NCBI GenBank assembly: GCA_031396505.1
Contig: JANNKX010000054.1
Span: forward strand, 1 to 33,969
DNA from: JAAFHS01 sp031396505
GTDB lineage: Bacteria; Pseudomonadota; Alphaproteobacteria; Rhodobacterales; Rhodobacteraceae
Direction of reading: 5' to 3'
Length of the DNA: 33,969 bases
The translations under genes and the position numbers were made by a program. The notes beneath the pieces were generated by a model. The model was not told where the DNA came from and did not search any database. It was given only the letters and a program-made list of their open reading frames with translations. Of the stretch, positions 1-7,709 are shown piece by piece. Every line of letters begins with the position of its first letter. The first letter of the stretch is position 1.

Positions 1-766
1 ACGCCAAAGGCAAACCAAAGCCGGTATGCGCCAGCCAGATGCCCAGGTACCCCTTTCCGATGCCAAACGCGTTGTGCAATTGCAACAGCGGGATCAGCGC
101 CAGCTGCAACGGCACCACCAGCAGGCCCACCACCGCGGCCACCAGCAGCGCCCGCCCCGGAAAGTCCATCCATGCCAGCGCATAGGCCGCGAATGCCGCA
201 ATCAGGATCGGGATGATCGTGGCTGGGATCGCCACCGTCATCGTGTTCAAAAACGCCTGCCCCACCGATTGCCCGGCCGACGGGTTGAACAGCACAGTGT
301 TATAGTTGTTCAACGAAAATTCCGGCGGGGTCGCCGCTGTTGCAAAAATGCGCGGCATCCTGATGTCCGCCATCGACGCGGGCGATGTCAGCACGTAACT
401 GCCATCCTGTTGCACGACCAGCGTGACACCGTCATCCAACGTCGCCGTCTCACCCGGTGTAAAGGCCGTAGGGGCATTGTTCTTTGTGCCCCAGGCGCTG
501 ACAACGGATGCGGCCTCAAACAGCCGCCCCTCGATCACGAAAGCGCCGCCTTTTTCAACCTCCGTCCCTTCAACCCGGACGGCAGGCAGTTGTTGTTCCT
601 GCGTCGACAGCGCCTGCCACCAGCCCGAACTTGCGATCTGATCGCCGCTGCGAAACGACGACACCAGCAACCCGAACGTCGGCAGCACCCAAAGAACCAC
701 CAGAAAGACCACCGACAAATGCACCGCCCATGTCAGCGAAGACTTTTTGCCTACGATATTGTCCAT
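1..766 (-). CDS. aglG: Glucoside ABC transporter inner-membrane permease, AglG-like (partial)
   Basis: Reading leftward from the ATG at 764-766 gives about 255 residues before the window edge, so the C-terminal part with the EAA loop is missing. The protein starts MDNIVGKKSSLTWAVHLSVV and has one membrane segment at about 13-34. A long periplasmic stretch follows (about 35-160), and then several hydrophobic helices of the MetI-type permease fold begin after FSLNNYNTVLFNP. The large insert after the first helix is typical of the alpha-glucoside permease AglG and not of short MalG-type proteins. It starts 10 bp downstream of the first permease gene and belongs to the same operon. It would form the second half of the membrane channel with AglF. 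Family assignment is firm; the exact substrate is inferred from gene order. Confidence 0.85.
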   Translation of the reverse strand, partial: MDNIVGKKSSLTWAVHLSVVFLVVLWVLPTFGLLVSSFRSGDQIASSGWWQALSTQEQQLPAVRVEGTEVEKGGAFVIEGRLFEAASVVSAWGTKNNAPTAFTPGETATLDDGVTLVVQQDGSYVLTSPASMADIRMPRIFATAATPPEFSLNNYNTVLFNPSAGQSVGQAFLNTMTVAIPATIIPILIAAFAAYALAWMDFPGRALLVAAVVGLLVVPLQLALIPLLQLHNAFGIGKGYLGIWLAHTGFGLPLA

Positions 767-776
767 GGTGATCCCT

Positions 777-2012
777 TCAGCGCATTTCTTTGCGGGCGTT
801 GGTGACGTTCCAGACAAGGATCGGCATGACCAGCAGCATGATGATCATCGCTGACGCCGAACCCACGCCCCAGTCATTGGCGCGGAACAGCTTATCGAAC
901 ATGTAATTCGCCAGCACTTGGGTTTCCCACTGCCCGTTGGTCATCGCCAGCACGATGTCGAACACCTTGAGCACCGTGATCGTGATCGTCGTCCAGACCA
1001 CAACAATCGTGCCCATGATCTGCGGCATCTTGATCTGGAAAAACACCTGAAACGGGTTCGCCCCATCCAAAATCGCAGCCTCGATCGTATCCTCCGGCAC
1101 GCCCCGCAAGGCACCGGACAAGATCACCATGGCAAAGCCGGTCTGGATCCAAACCAGCACGATCATCAGAAAGAAGTTGTTCCAGAACGGCGTCGTCAGC
1201 CATGTCTGTTCGCGGCCATAAGGCAGGTCCGCCGCATAAATCCCGTAAAGCCATCCCAGCAAACTATAGACCAACCATGCACCAATGACGCCCGCGACCA
1301 CGCGCCCCACCAGAGCAACAATCCCGCCACCCGCACCCCGCAGCATCGGCCGCACAATCAACCAGACTGCCAGTGCGATCCCGAAGGCAATCGCCGCCAC
1401 CGTCAGCGCAGGCAGCACCTTGACCACCAGCACCGACCAGAACCCGCCGCCCATCTTCAGCCAGACCGCGTTCAGCAAGCCGATCTGTGCCTGTTCAATC
1501 GGCCGCGTGTCATAGATCAGCTTCCAGATCACCGACGCGCCCACGAACGAAATCGCCATCGGCATGAAAATCAGTGATTTCGCGATATTGCCCCACCAGA
1601 TGCGGTCCGTCAGCTGGGCGGCCAGCAACCCGAACGCCGTCGACATGGCCGGCACAACAATCAGCCACAGCATGTTGTTCTTCATCGATTCCCAGAATTT
1701 GTCTTCGGTGAACATCTGGGAATAATTCGCAAGTCCGACGAAAATCCGCTTATTTCCCGGCGCATCCTGCGTCAATGACAACCACATCGTCGCCACTACC
1801 GGATAGGCCAGATACAGCCCCAATGCGATCACAGCAGGCGCAAGGAACAGCCATGGCCGGATCATGTTGGCGCGGTTAATATTGCGACCCGCATGCGGCC
1901 CACTGACCGGATACAGCACTTTGTCCAGAAACAGGTTCGACAGATAGAAATACGCGACACAGCCACCCACGCCGACAACAATGCTGATAAGTGCCTGAAG
2001 TGCCGGGTTCAT
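777..2012 (-). CDS. aglF: Glucoside ABC transporter inner-membrane permease, AglF-like, with an extra membrane insert
   Basis: This 411-residue MetI-type permease would pair with AglG. The cytoplasmic EAA motif, which docks on the ATPase, is at about 310-331 (EAAILDGANPFQ...MPQI). Hydrophobic helices lie at about 52-78, 113-133, 144-165, 276-299, 331-356 and 386-404. AglF of Sinorhizobium is, from general knowledge, about 330 residues. This one is longer because it has an extra N-terminal hydrophobic segment (about 6-27) and an insert at about 191-268 containing two further hydrophobic stretches. The start is well supported by a GGGAGGGG ribosome-binding site just upstream. The gene follows the binding-protein gene after an 82-bp gap that holds a stem-loop. 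Confidence 0.85.
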   Translation of the reverse strand: MNPALQALISIVVGVGGCVAYFYLSNLFLDKVLYPVSGPHAGRNINRANMIRPWLFLAPAVIALGLYLAYPVVATMWLSLTQDAPGNKRIFVGLANYSQMFTEDKFWESMKNNMLWLIVVPAMSTAFGLLAAQLTDRIWWGNIAKSLIFMPMAISFVGASVIWKLIYDTRPIEQAQIGLLNAVWLKMGGGFWSVLVVKVLPALTVAAIAFGIALAVWLIVRPMLRGAGGGIVALVGRVVAGVIGAWLVYSLLGWLYGIYAADLPYGREQTWLTTPFWNNFFLMIVLVWIQTGFAMVILSGALRGVPEDTIEAAILDGANPFQVFFQIKMPQIMGTIVVVWTTITITVLKVFDIVLAMTNGQWETQVLANYMFDKLFRANDWGVGSASAMIIMLLVMPILVWNVTNARKEMR

Positions 2013-2048
2013 GTGCCCCTCCCAAGATGCAAGGATCGTGTTCTTTTG

Positions 2049-2078
2049 GGCAGGCCCGATCTGTTGACCGGGCCTGCC
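2049..2078 (-). promoter_or_regulatory. Stem-loop between binding-protein and permease genes
   Basis: A perfect 10-bp inverted repeat (GGCAGGCCCG / CGGGCCTGCC) with a 10-nt loop sits just after the aglE stop codon. On the transcribed strand it is not followed by a T run, so it is not a classic terminator. In many binding-protein operons such a hairpin protects the 5' message or attenuates transcription, so that more binding protein than permease is made. That role is inferred here. Confidence 0.6.
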
Positions 2079-2094
2079 AATCGCCTGCTAACCC

Positions 2095-3441
2095 TTACTT
2101 CGGCCAGCCGGATTCGATGGTATCGGTGACTTCTTGCGCCGTCTTGCCACCCACATAATCCACCATCCCGGTCCAGAACGTCCCTGCACCCACGGCTGGG
2201 TTCATCAAATCGGATCCGTCAAACCGGAATGTTGTTGCGTTCAGCAGAATCTCGCCCTGCTTTTTCAACGATGCGTTGCCATAGGTTTCCGGATTGGCCC
2301 CCTTGAACGGCGTCAGGAAACCGGCCTGCGCCATCCACACTTCATGCGCGATGGGTGTTTTCAGCCATTCGATGAACGCGCGCGCGCCCTCGCCATCCTT
2401 GGTGATGAAGGCAAGCGTGCCTGCACCCAAGACCGGCTGGCCAAGATCCTGCTCCGCATAGGCCGGCAAGTAGAAGAAATCTGCATCCGTGCCCATAACC
2501 GTGCCTTCAGGAAAGAACGACGGGATGAACGATGCCTGATGGTGCATATAGCACTGCGGCGGGCTGGAAAACAAACCCTTCGGGCTGTCGCGGAAATCGG
2601 TTGATGCGACGGCGCCTGCACCACCGGCAACATAGGCGTCGTTGCGCGCAAAGTAACCAAACTCTTCAATCGCGGCCACGACACGCGGGTCGTTGAACGG
2701 AATCTCGTGCTTGTACCACTGGTCATAGACTTCCGGCGGCTGCGTGCGCAGCATCATGTCCTCGACCCAGTCGGTCGCGGGCCAGCCCGTCGCACCGCCC
2801 GAACCCAGACCGATGCACCACGGCACGCCACCATCGGCCACGATCTGATCGGTCAGCGCCTTCAGCTCTTCCATCGTGGCAGGGATTTCATAGCCCGAGT
2901 CCGCAAAGTTATCGGGCGAATACCAGACCAGCGATTTCACGTCGATCTTGTAGGGAAACCCATACAGCGCGGTCGTGCCATCGGCACCCGCGTAGCTGCC
3001 CAAACCAACCCAGCTTGGCCCCGCCGCATAGTTTTCCGTCAGCCACGCCTCGGTCTCGGCACCCAGTGGTGCAATCAGGCCCTTGGATGCCAGATCACCG
3101 ATGATGCCGGGCTGCGGCAACACGGCGATATCGGGCGGGCTGCCCGCCTGCGTGTCGATCACGATCTGCTGTTCGTAGTTTTCTGATGACGAATAGCTGA
3201 CTGTCACGCCGGATGCGGCCGTGAAATACGCCAGCATGCTCTCGACAAGCACCTGATCTTCGCCACGCCATGGCCCGAAAATCGTGATCGACTGCCCATC
3301 AAGATTATAGGCCTCATCGAATGCCTTATAACTGTCCCAGTTGAACGCGCCTTCACCCACCGGAAACTTCAGATCCTGTGCCGCGGCAGCACCCGAAAGC
3401 AGCGCCAGTGCCGCAGCACTTGCGAAAAGTCTGGATTTCAT
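2095..3441 (-). CDS. aglE: Periplasmic glucoside-binding protein of the ABC transporter, AglE-like
   Basis: The 448-residue protein begins with a clear Sec signal peptide (MKSRLFASAAALALLSGAAAA, with cleavage expected before QDLKF). It then shows the layout of a family 1 extracellular solute-binding protein: an early segment reading ITIFGPWRGEDQ, a middle hinge region and aromatic-rich binding surfaces. It would capture a glucoside in the periplasm and deliver it to AglF/AglG. A GGGAGGAA ribosome-binding site precedes the ATG with good spacing. It is the first gene of the leftward operon, divergent from the LacI-type regulator, the same arrangement as aglR-aglE in rhizobia. The substrate could be an alpha- or beta-glucoside; the GH1 enzyme across the promoter region favours a beta-glucoside. 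Confidence 0.85.
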   Translation of the reverse strand: MKSRLFASAAALALLSGAAAAQDLKFPVGEGAFNWDSYKAFDEAYNLDGQSITIFGPWRGEDQVLVESMLAYFTAASGVTVSYSSSENYEQQIVIDTQAGSPPDIAVLPQPGIIGDLASKGLIAPLGAETEAWLTENYAAGPSWVGLGSYAGADGTTALYGFPYKIDVKSLVWYSPDNFADSGYEIPATMEELKALTDQIVADGGVPWCIGLGSGGATGWPATDWVEDMMLRTQPPEVYDQWYKHEIPFNDPRVVAAIEEFGYFARNDAYVAGGAGAVASTDFRDSPKGLFSSPPQCYMHHQASFIPSFFPEGTVMGTDADFFYLPAYAEQDLGQPVLGAGTLAFITKDGEGARAFIEWLKTPIAHEVWMAQAGFLTPFKGANPETYGNASLKKQGEILLNATTFRFDGSDLMNPAVGAGTFWTGMVDYVGGKTAQEVTDTIESGWPK

Positions 3442-3459
3442 TGTCTTCCTCCCAGGTTC

Positions 3460-3479
3460 CCCCGCCCATCTTTGCGGGG
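3460..3479 (-). promoter_or_regulatory. Stem-loop in the aglE leader
   Basis: A 6-bp G/C stem (CCCCGC / GCGGGG, 8-nt loop) lies in the presumed 5' untranslated leader, just upstream of the ribosome-binding site, which stays unpaired. It may stabilise the mRNA. The function is inferred. Confidence 0.35.
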
Positions 3480-3492
3480 CTTGTTCCTCGTC

Positions 3493-3516
3493 CGGTTTGG
3501 AATCACTTCCAAACCG
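3493..3516. promoter_or_regulatory. Palindromic operator candidate for the LacI-type repressor
   Basis: A perfect inverted repeat has arms CGGTTTGGAA and TTCCAAACCG separated by TCAC. It starts about 8 bp downstream of the leftward -10 box, so a bound repressor would cover the start of aglE transcription. The 8-mer CGGTTTGG recurs at 3688-3695 beside the regulator's own promoter. Assignment to the neighbouring LacI protein is inferred from position. Confidence 0.6.
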
Positions 3517-3524
3517 CTTTGGAT

Positions 3525-3530
3525 ATTATA
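3525..3530 (-). promoter_or_regulatory. -10 box of the leftward aglEFG promoter
   Basis: The minus strand reads exactly TATAAT here. No good -35 lies at 17 bp: TTGGTG is 14 bp away and TTGACT is 22 bp away. The promoter may therefore be weak on its own or need an activator. Confidence 0.45.
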
Positions 3531-3643
3531 CCCTTGCCGATGACCACCAACGAGTCAACGAAAACAGCACAAGCATTGCGTGAATGCCGCACCCCTTTGG
3601 TCATTCCCAAGCTGTTGCGCAAACCACGGATGGATCAAGGGCT

Positions 3644-3672
3644 TTGACCTGACATGCCAGTCTGGCTATGGT
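3644..3672 (+). promoter_or_regulatory. Sigma-70-type promoter of the regulator-glucosidase-glucokinase operon
   Basis: TTGACC at 3644-3649 and TATGGT at 3667-3672 are separated by exactly 17 bp. Transcription would begin near 3679. This also argues against the longer reading of the regulator gene that would start at 3668, inside the -10 box. Confidence 0.5.
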
Positions 3673-3680
3673 CAGGCGAA

Positions 3681-3696
3681 TTGAAAACGGTTTGGG
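3681..3696. promoter_or_regulatory. Operator half-site near the regulator's transcription start
   Basis: TTGAAAACGGTTTGGG contains the same CGGTTTGG 8-mer as the large palindrome and sits at about +3 to +18 of the predicted transcript. This would allow negative autoregulation. Only one arm is well conserved. Confidence 0.35.
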
Positions 3697-3721
3697 CCGC
3701 TTTTCACATGTGCAGGCGACG

Positions 3722-4756
3722 ATGAATCTGAAAGAACTGGCCATAAAACTGGGATTATCGCCGACGACCGTGTCGCGGGCGCTGAATGGCTATCCCGAAG
3801 TCAACGCCGAAACCCGCGAACGCGTCATGGCGGCGGCGCAGCGCTATAACTACGCCCCCAACACCCGTGCGATCCGCCTTGCCACCGGGCGCGCGCTGGC
3901 CGTGGGGCACGTCATCCCGATCATGACGCGGCATGAAATCGTCAATCCGGTGTTCGCCGATTTCATCGCAGGCGCGGGCGAGACCTACTCGCGCCAAGGC
4001 TATGACATGCTGCTGTCCGTCGTGCCCGATGATGACGAAGACCGCACCTACCGCGTCCTGAAATCGCGCGGCTCAGTTGATGGCGTGATCGTCCATGCTC
4101 CGCGCCTTCACGACCCTCGTATTGCCCTGCTGACCGAAATCGGGATGCCTTTCGTCGTGCATGGCCGCGCGACCGGCTCCACCCTGCCCTACAGTTGGCT
4201 TGACGTGAACAACCGCCGCGCGTTCCTGCGGGCAACCGAATTCCTTCTTGACCTCGGGCATACCCGGATCGCCCTCGTGAACGGGCTGGAGTTCATGGAT
4301 TTTGCCATCCGGCGTCGCAATGGCTATCTTGAGGGGCTGGCCGCCCGCAACATTCCTCCGGATACGACCCTGATGTTCAGCGCAGAAATGACCGAAAGTG
4401 CGGGTTTTCGCGCCGCCCGGCAGATGCTCGCCCTGCCCCACCCGCCGACGGCCTTCCTTGTCGCCTCGATGATCTCCGGCATGGGCGTGCGCCGGGCCGT
4501 CGAAGCGGCCGGCCTGACCTTGGGCCGCGACATTTCGGTCATCATTCATGATGACGACCTCAGTTATCTGCCCAATGGCGATGATGTGCCGATCTTCACC
4601 GCGACCCGGTCTTCCGTCCGCGAGGCCGGGCGTCTGGTGGCCGAAATGCTGATCGACCTCGTCAACGACCCTGCCCCAACCCCGCGTGAGCGCCTGCTTG
4701 AGGCCGAACTGATCATCGGCCAATCCACCGGCCCTGCCCCGAAAGCATTGCAATGA
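3722..4756 (+). CDS. aglR: LacI-family transcriptional repressor, AglR-like
   Basis: The 344-residue protein starts MNLKELAIKLGLSPTTVSRA, a textbook LacI-type helix-turn-helix followed by the hinge helix (about 1-60). The rest is a periplasmic-binding-protein-like sensor domain (from about residue 62) for an inducing sugar. The upstream in-frame start at 3668 was rejected because it would add 18 residues before the HTH and overlap the promoter. It is divergent from aglEFG and translationally coupled (ATGA overlap) to the beta-glucosidase. It probably represses both operons through the palindrome at 3493-3516 until a glucoside is present. The LacI family is certain; the effector is not. Confidence 0.9.
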   Translation: MNLKELAIKLGLSPTTVSRALNGYPEVNAETRERVMAAAQRYNYAPNTRAIRLATGRALAVGHVIPIMTRHEIVNPVFADFIAGAGETYSRQGYDMLLSVVPDDDEDRTYRVLKSRGSVDGVIVHAPRLHDPRIALLTEIGMPFVVHGRATGSTLPYSWLDVNNRRAFLRATEFLLDLGHTRIALVNGLEFMDFAIRRRNGYLEGLAARNIPPDTTLMFSAEMTESAGFRAARQMLALPHPPTAFLVASMISGMGVRRAVEAAGLTLGRDISVIIHDDDLSYLPNGDDVPIFTATRSSVREAGRLVAEMLIDLVNDPAPTPRERLLEAELIIGQSTGPAPKALQ

Positions 4757-6081
4757 CCATTTCCCGCGCCGAATTTCCCGATGGCTTTCTGTTCGGGGCC
4801 GCAACCGCCGCCTATCAGATCGAAGGGTCCGGTTTTGGCGGTGCGGGCCCCTGTCATTGGGATACCTTTGCCGCCACCCCCGGCAATGTCGTGCGCGCCG
4901 AGGATGGCGCACAGGCCTGCGACCACTTTCACCATTGGCCAGCCGACCTTGACCTTCTGAAGGCCGCAGGTATGGATGCCTACCGTTTTTCCACCAGTTG
5001 GGCCCGCGTCATGCCGGATGGTGTGAAGATCAACCCACAAGGGCTTGATTTTTATGATCGCCTTGTTGATGGCATGCTGGAACGCGGTTTGAAACCGTTT
5101 CAGACGCTGTACCACTGGGAAATGCCCTCCGCCCTTGCCGATCAGGGGGGGTGGGCCAATCGTGACACCTGCCATCGCTTTGCCGATTTTGCCCAAGCCA
5201 TCACCGAAACACTGGGCAGCCGTGTCGCCTCCATCGCCACCATCAACGAGCCGTGGTGCGTGGCCTGGCTGTCGCATTTCATGGGCGCGCATGCCCCCGG
5301 CCTGCGCGATATCCGCGCCACCGCGCGCGCGATGCACCATATCCTGCTGGCGCATGGCTTGGCTGTCGAACGCCTGCGCGGCATCGGCCAGCCAAACCTT
5401 GGCATCGTGCTGAACTTCGATCACGCCGCCCCGGCGACCGATGCACCGCAAGATCGCGCCGCTGCCGCCCTGTGGGATGGCATCTTCAACCGCTGGTTCA
5501 TCGAAGGCATCACGCGCCAAACCTATCCTGAAGCCGTCCTCGCGGGCCTTGCTCCCCATATGCCGCAAGGCTGGCAGGATGATATGGCACTTATCGGCCA
5601 GCCGCTTGATTGGCTGGGCGTCAATTACTACACCCGCCACCTGCATGCCCATGACGCGGGTGCCCCTTGGCCGCATCTGCGCGATGTGCCGGGGCCCTTG
5701 CCCAAAACCCAGATGGGATGGGAGATTTATCCAGACGGCCTGCAAACCTTCCTCACCCGCATAGCGCGCGACTATGTCGGCGATCTGCCGATATATGTCA
5801 CTGAAAATGGCATGGCCAACGCCGATCAAGTTGAAGATGGTGCTGTAACAGACGGAATACGAGAAGATTATCTGTTTGCGCACCTGCGCGCGACCAAGAC
5901 CGCGATTGACGCAGGCGCGAACGTCAAAGGCTTCTTCTATTGGTCCCTCCTCGACAATTACGAATGGGCCGAAGGCTACGAAAAACGCTTTGGTCTTGTG
6001 CATGTCGATTTTGAAACCTTGAAGCGCACGCCGAAATCATCCTATCACGCCTTGCGCCGCGCCATTGCGCGCAATGACTAG
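4753..6081 (+). CDS. bglA: Beta-glucosidase, glycoside hydrolase family 1
   Basis: This 442-residue cytoplasmic enzyme has the usual GH1 length. It should hydrolyse beta-glucosides such as cellobiose to glucose by the retaining mechanism. The N-terminal signature FPDGFLFGAATAAYQIEG is present. The acid/base glutamate lies in TINEP (Glu166) and the nucleophile in YVTENG (Glu351). HWEMP, NYYTR and the C-terminal WSLLDNYEWAEGYEKRFGL box are also present. There is no signal peptide, so it acts after uptake. It overlaps the regulator gene by 4 bp and is 9 bp upstream of glucokinase, a compact uptake-hydrolysis-phosphorylation unit. In the rhizobial agl operon this job belongs to an alpha-glucosidase, so the substrate range here may differ. 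Confidence 0.93.
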   Translation: MTISRAEFPDGFLFGAATAAYQIEGSGFGGAGPCHWDTFAATPGNVVRAEDGAQACDHFHHWPADLDLLKAAGMDAYRFSTSWARVMPDGVKINPQGLDFYDRLVDGMLERGLKPFQTLYHWEMPSALADQGGWANRDTCHRFADFAQAITETLGSRVASIATINEPWCVAWLSHFMGAHAPGLRDIRATARAMHHILLAHGLAVERLRGIGQPNLGIVLNFDHAAPATDAPQDRAAAALWDGIFNRWFIEGITRQTYPEAVLAGLAPHMPQGWQDDMALIGQPLDWLGVNYYTRHLHAHDAGAPWPHLRDVPGPLPKTQMGWEIYPDGLQTFLTRIARDYVGDLPIYVTENGMANADQVEDGAVTDGIREDYLFAHLRATKTAIDAGANVKGFFYWSLLDNYEWAEGYEKRFGLVHVDFETLKRTPKSSYHALRRAIARND

Positions 6082-6090
6082 GGGTATCGC

Positions 6091-7059
6091 ATGCAACCGC
6101 TCGTGATCGTGGCCGATATCGGCGGGACCAATACCCGTGTGGCCCTTGCCGACGGTCCAACCGTGCGCCCGGCGACGGTCGCAAAATTCCGCAATGGCGA
6201 CCATGCCAACCTCGAATCCGTCCTGAACCGCTATCTGGCTGATCATGATCTGCAAGCCGTCGATGGCGTCTGCGTTGCCGCCGCTGGCCCGGTCAGCAGC
6301 GGTGTGGCCGAGATGACCAATATCGACTGGACCATCACCTGCCCCAATATCGCCACGGCCACAGGGGCAAAACATGTCGCCATCCTGAACGACCTGCAAG
6401 CGCAGGGCCAGGCCTTGGGCCATATCGCCGCAGGCAACCTCCACCGCATTGTCGATGGCCCGACCAAACCCGGTGCCTCGATGCTGGTAGTGGGCCTTGG
6501 CACCGGCGTCAACGCCGCCCCCGTTCATAACACCCCTTGGGGCCGCATCGTCGCGCCGTCGGAATGCGGCCACATCACCATGCCCGTGCGGACCGATGAA
6601 GACCTCGCCTTGTCAAAGTTCGTCGAAACCTACGGCGCAGATGCCCACGGCTTTACCGGGGTCGAGGATGTGCTGGCCGGGCGCGGCATCGAACACATCT
6701 ACGCCTTTGTGTCATCGCAGGCGGGCAGGCTTGATCCCCGCACCTCCGCGCAGGTGATGGCCGGGATCGCCGCGCGCGAACCGCTGGCCCTGGAAACCGC
6801 CCGTCACTACGTGCGCATTCTGGGGCAGGAACTGGGCAATCTGGCGATGATCCACCTGCCCTATGGCGGCATTTATCTGATTGGCGGGATGGCGCGCGCC
6901 ATGACCCCAATGTTTGCCGAAATGGGGCTGTCCGCGCATTTTCATGACAAGGGCCGGATGCGCCAGATTGTCAAAAACTGTGCCATCACAATTGTCACTG
7001 ATGACTTTGCCGCCTTGACGGGCTGTGCGGTCTATCTTGCAAACGGCGGCGTCGGCTAA
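6091..7059 (+). CDS. glk: Glucokinase
   Basis: This 322-residue kinase of the proteobacterial glucokinase family phosphorylates glucose at C6 with ATP. The phosphate-binding signature VADIGGTNTRVAL is at about 7-19. LNDLQAQ, the glycine-rich VVGLGTGVNAAP loop and the SECGH substrate loop follow in family order. It is the last gene of the operon, so glucose released by the beta-glucosidase enters metabolism as glucose-6-phosphate. Its TAA stop overlaps the stop of the convergent esterase gene by 4 bp (7056-7059), leaving no room for a separate terminator. Confidence 0.93.
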   Translation: MQPLVIVADIGGTNTRVALADGPTVRPATVAKFRNGDHANLESVLNRYLADHDLQAVDGVCVAAAGPVSSGVAEMTNIDWTITCPNIATATGAKHVAILNDLQAQGQALGHIAAGNLHRIVDGPTKPGASMLVVGLGTGVNAAPVHNTPWGRIVAPSECGHITMPVRTDEDLALSKFVETYGADAHGFTGVEDVLAGRGIEHIYAFVSSQAGRLDPRTSAQVMAGIAAREPLALETARHYVRILGQELGNLAMIHLPYGGIYLIGGMARAMTPMFAEMGLSAHFHDKGRMRQIVKNCAITIVTDDFAALTGCAVYLANGGVG

Positions 7060-7709
7060 CCGGCAAACCTGTCGCGCAGAAACGACAGCGCCACCTGCAA
7101 CCCGTCCGGCGCGATCCCGTGCCCCGTGCCCTGCATGACATGGCCATAGGTATCGATCCCGGCCCCTGTCAGAACCTGCCCCGCATATTCCATGTTCCCG
7201 AACGGCACGACCTGATCGTCATCACCATGGATCAGCAGAACCGGCGGTTTCACCGTGATTTCGTCAATCTTTTCCGGCGCCAACAACCGCCCCGAAATCG
7301 CCACCACGCCCGCCATTGCCATTTTACGGCGGGGCGCCACATGCATTGCCATCATCGCACCTTGCGAAAAACCGAAGAATGCCAATGCGCTATCGGCCAA
7401 TCCTTCAGACTTTAGCAACGCATCGAGAAACGCATTCAGATCGTCGCTTGCCCGTGCGAGGCCTTCTGCTGCCGCCGCCTCGGATGATCCGTCCTGCCAC
7501 GGGATCGGAAACCATTGCAGCCCGTAGCCGCCTTGTGCGCGTTCCGGCGCATCGGGGGCGACAAAGGTCGTATCCGTTAAATGCGGCCCCAGCGGATCAG
7601 CAAGCCCCAACAGGTCTGCCCCATCCGCGCCGTAGCCATGCAGAAACACCACCAAGCTTTTGGTTTTTCCCGATAAAGCCGGTTTCGTCTTGAACTGCAA
7701 TTGCCGCAT
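7056..7709 (-). CDS. Alpha/beta-hydrolase, phospholipase/carboxylesterase family
   Basis: The 217-residue protein matches the small carboxylesterase/lysophospholipase family (EstB/YpfH type). HGYGADG is near the start. The nucleophile elbow is GFSQG (Ser115), the acid is in HGDDDQVVP (about Asp165), and the histidine is in GTGHGI (about His197). The ATG at 7709 is preferred over the longer reading from 7790, which only adds residues out of the upstream gene. That ATG overlaps the glycosylase stop codon (TGATG), so the two are translationally coupled. It probably cleaves short acyl esters in the cytoplasm; the natural substrate is unknown. Confidence 0.85.
   Translation of the reverse strand: MRQLQFKTKPALSGKTKSLVVFLHGYGADGADLLGLADPLGPHLTDTTFVAPDAPERAQGGYGLQWFPIPWQDGSSEAAAAEGLARASDDLNAFLDALLKSEGLADSALAFFGFSQGAMMAMHVAPRRKMAMAGVVAISGRLLAPEKIDEITVKPPVLLIHGDDDQVVPFGNMEYAGQVLTGAGIDTYGHVMQGTGHGIAPDGLQVALSFLRDRFAG

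Noticed and set aside
4564..6003. 479-codon frame antisense to aglR and the beta-glucosidase
   Set aside because: The sense strand encodes GH1 with all catalytic motifs; the antisense product has no recognisable family or start signal.
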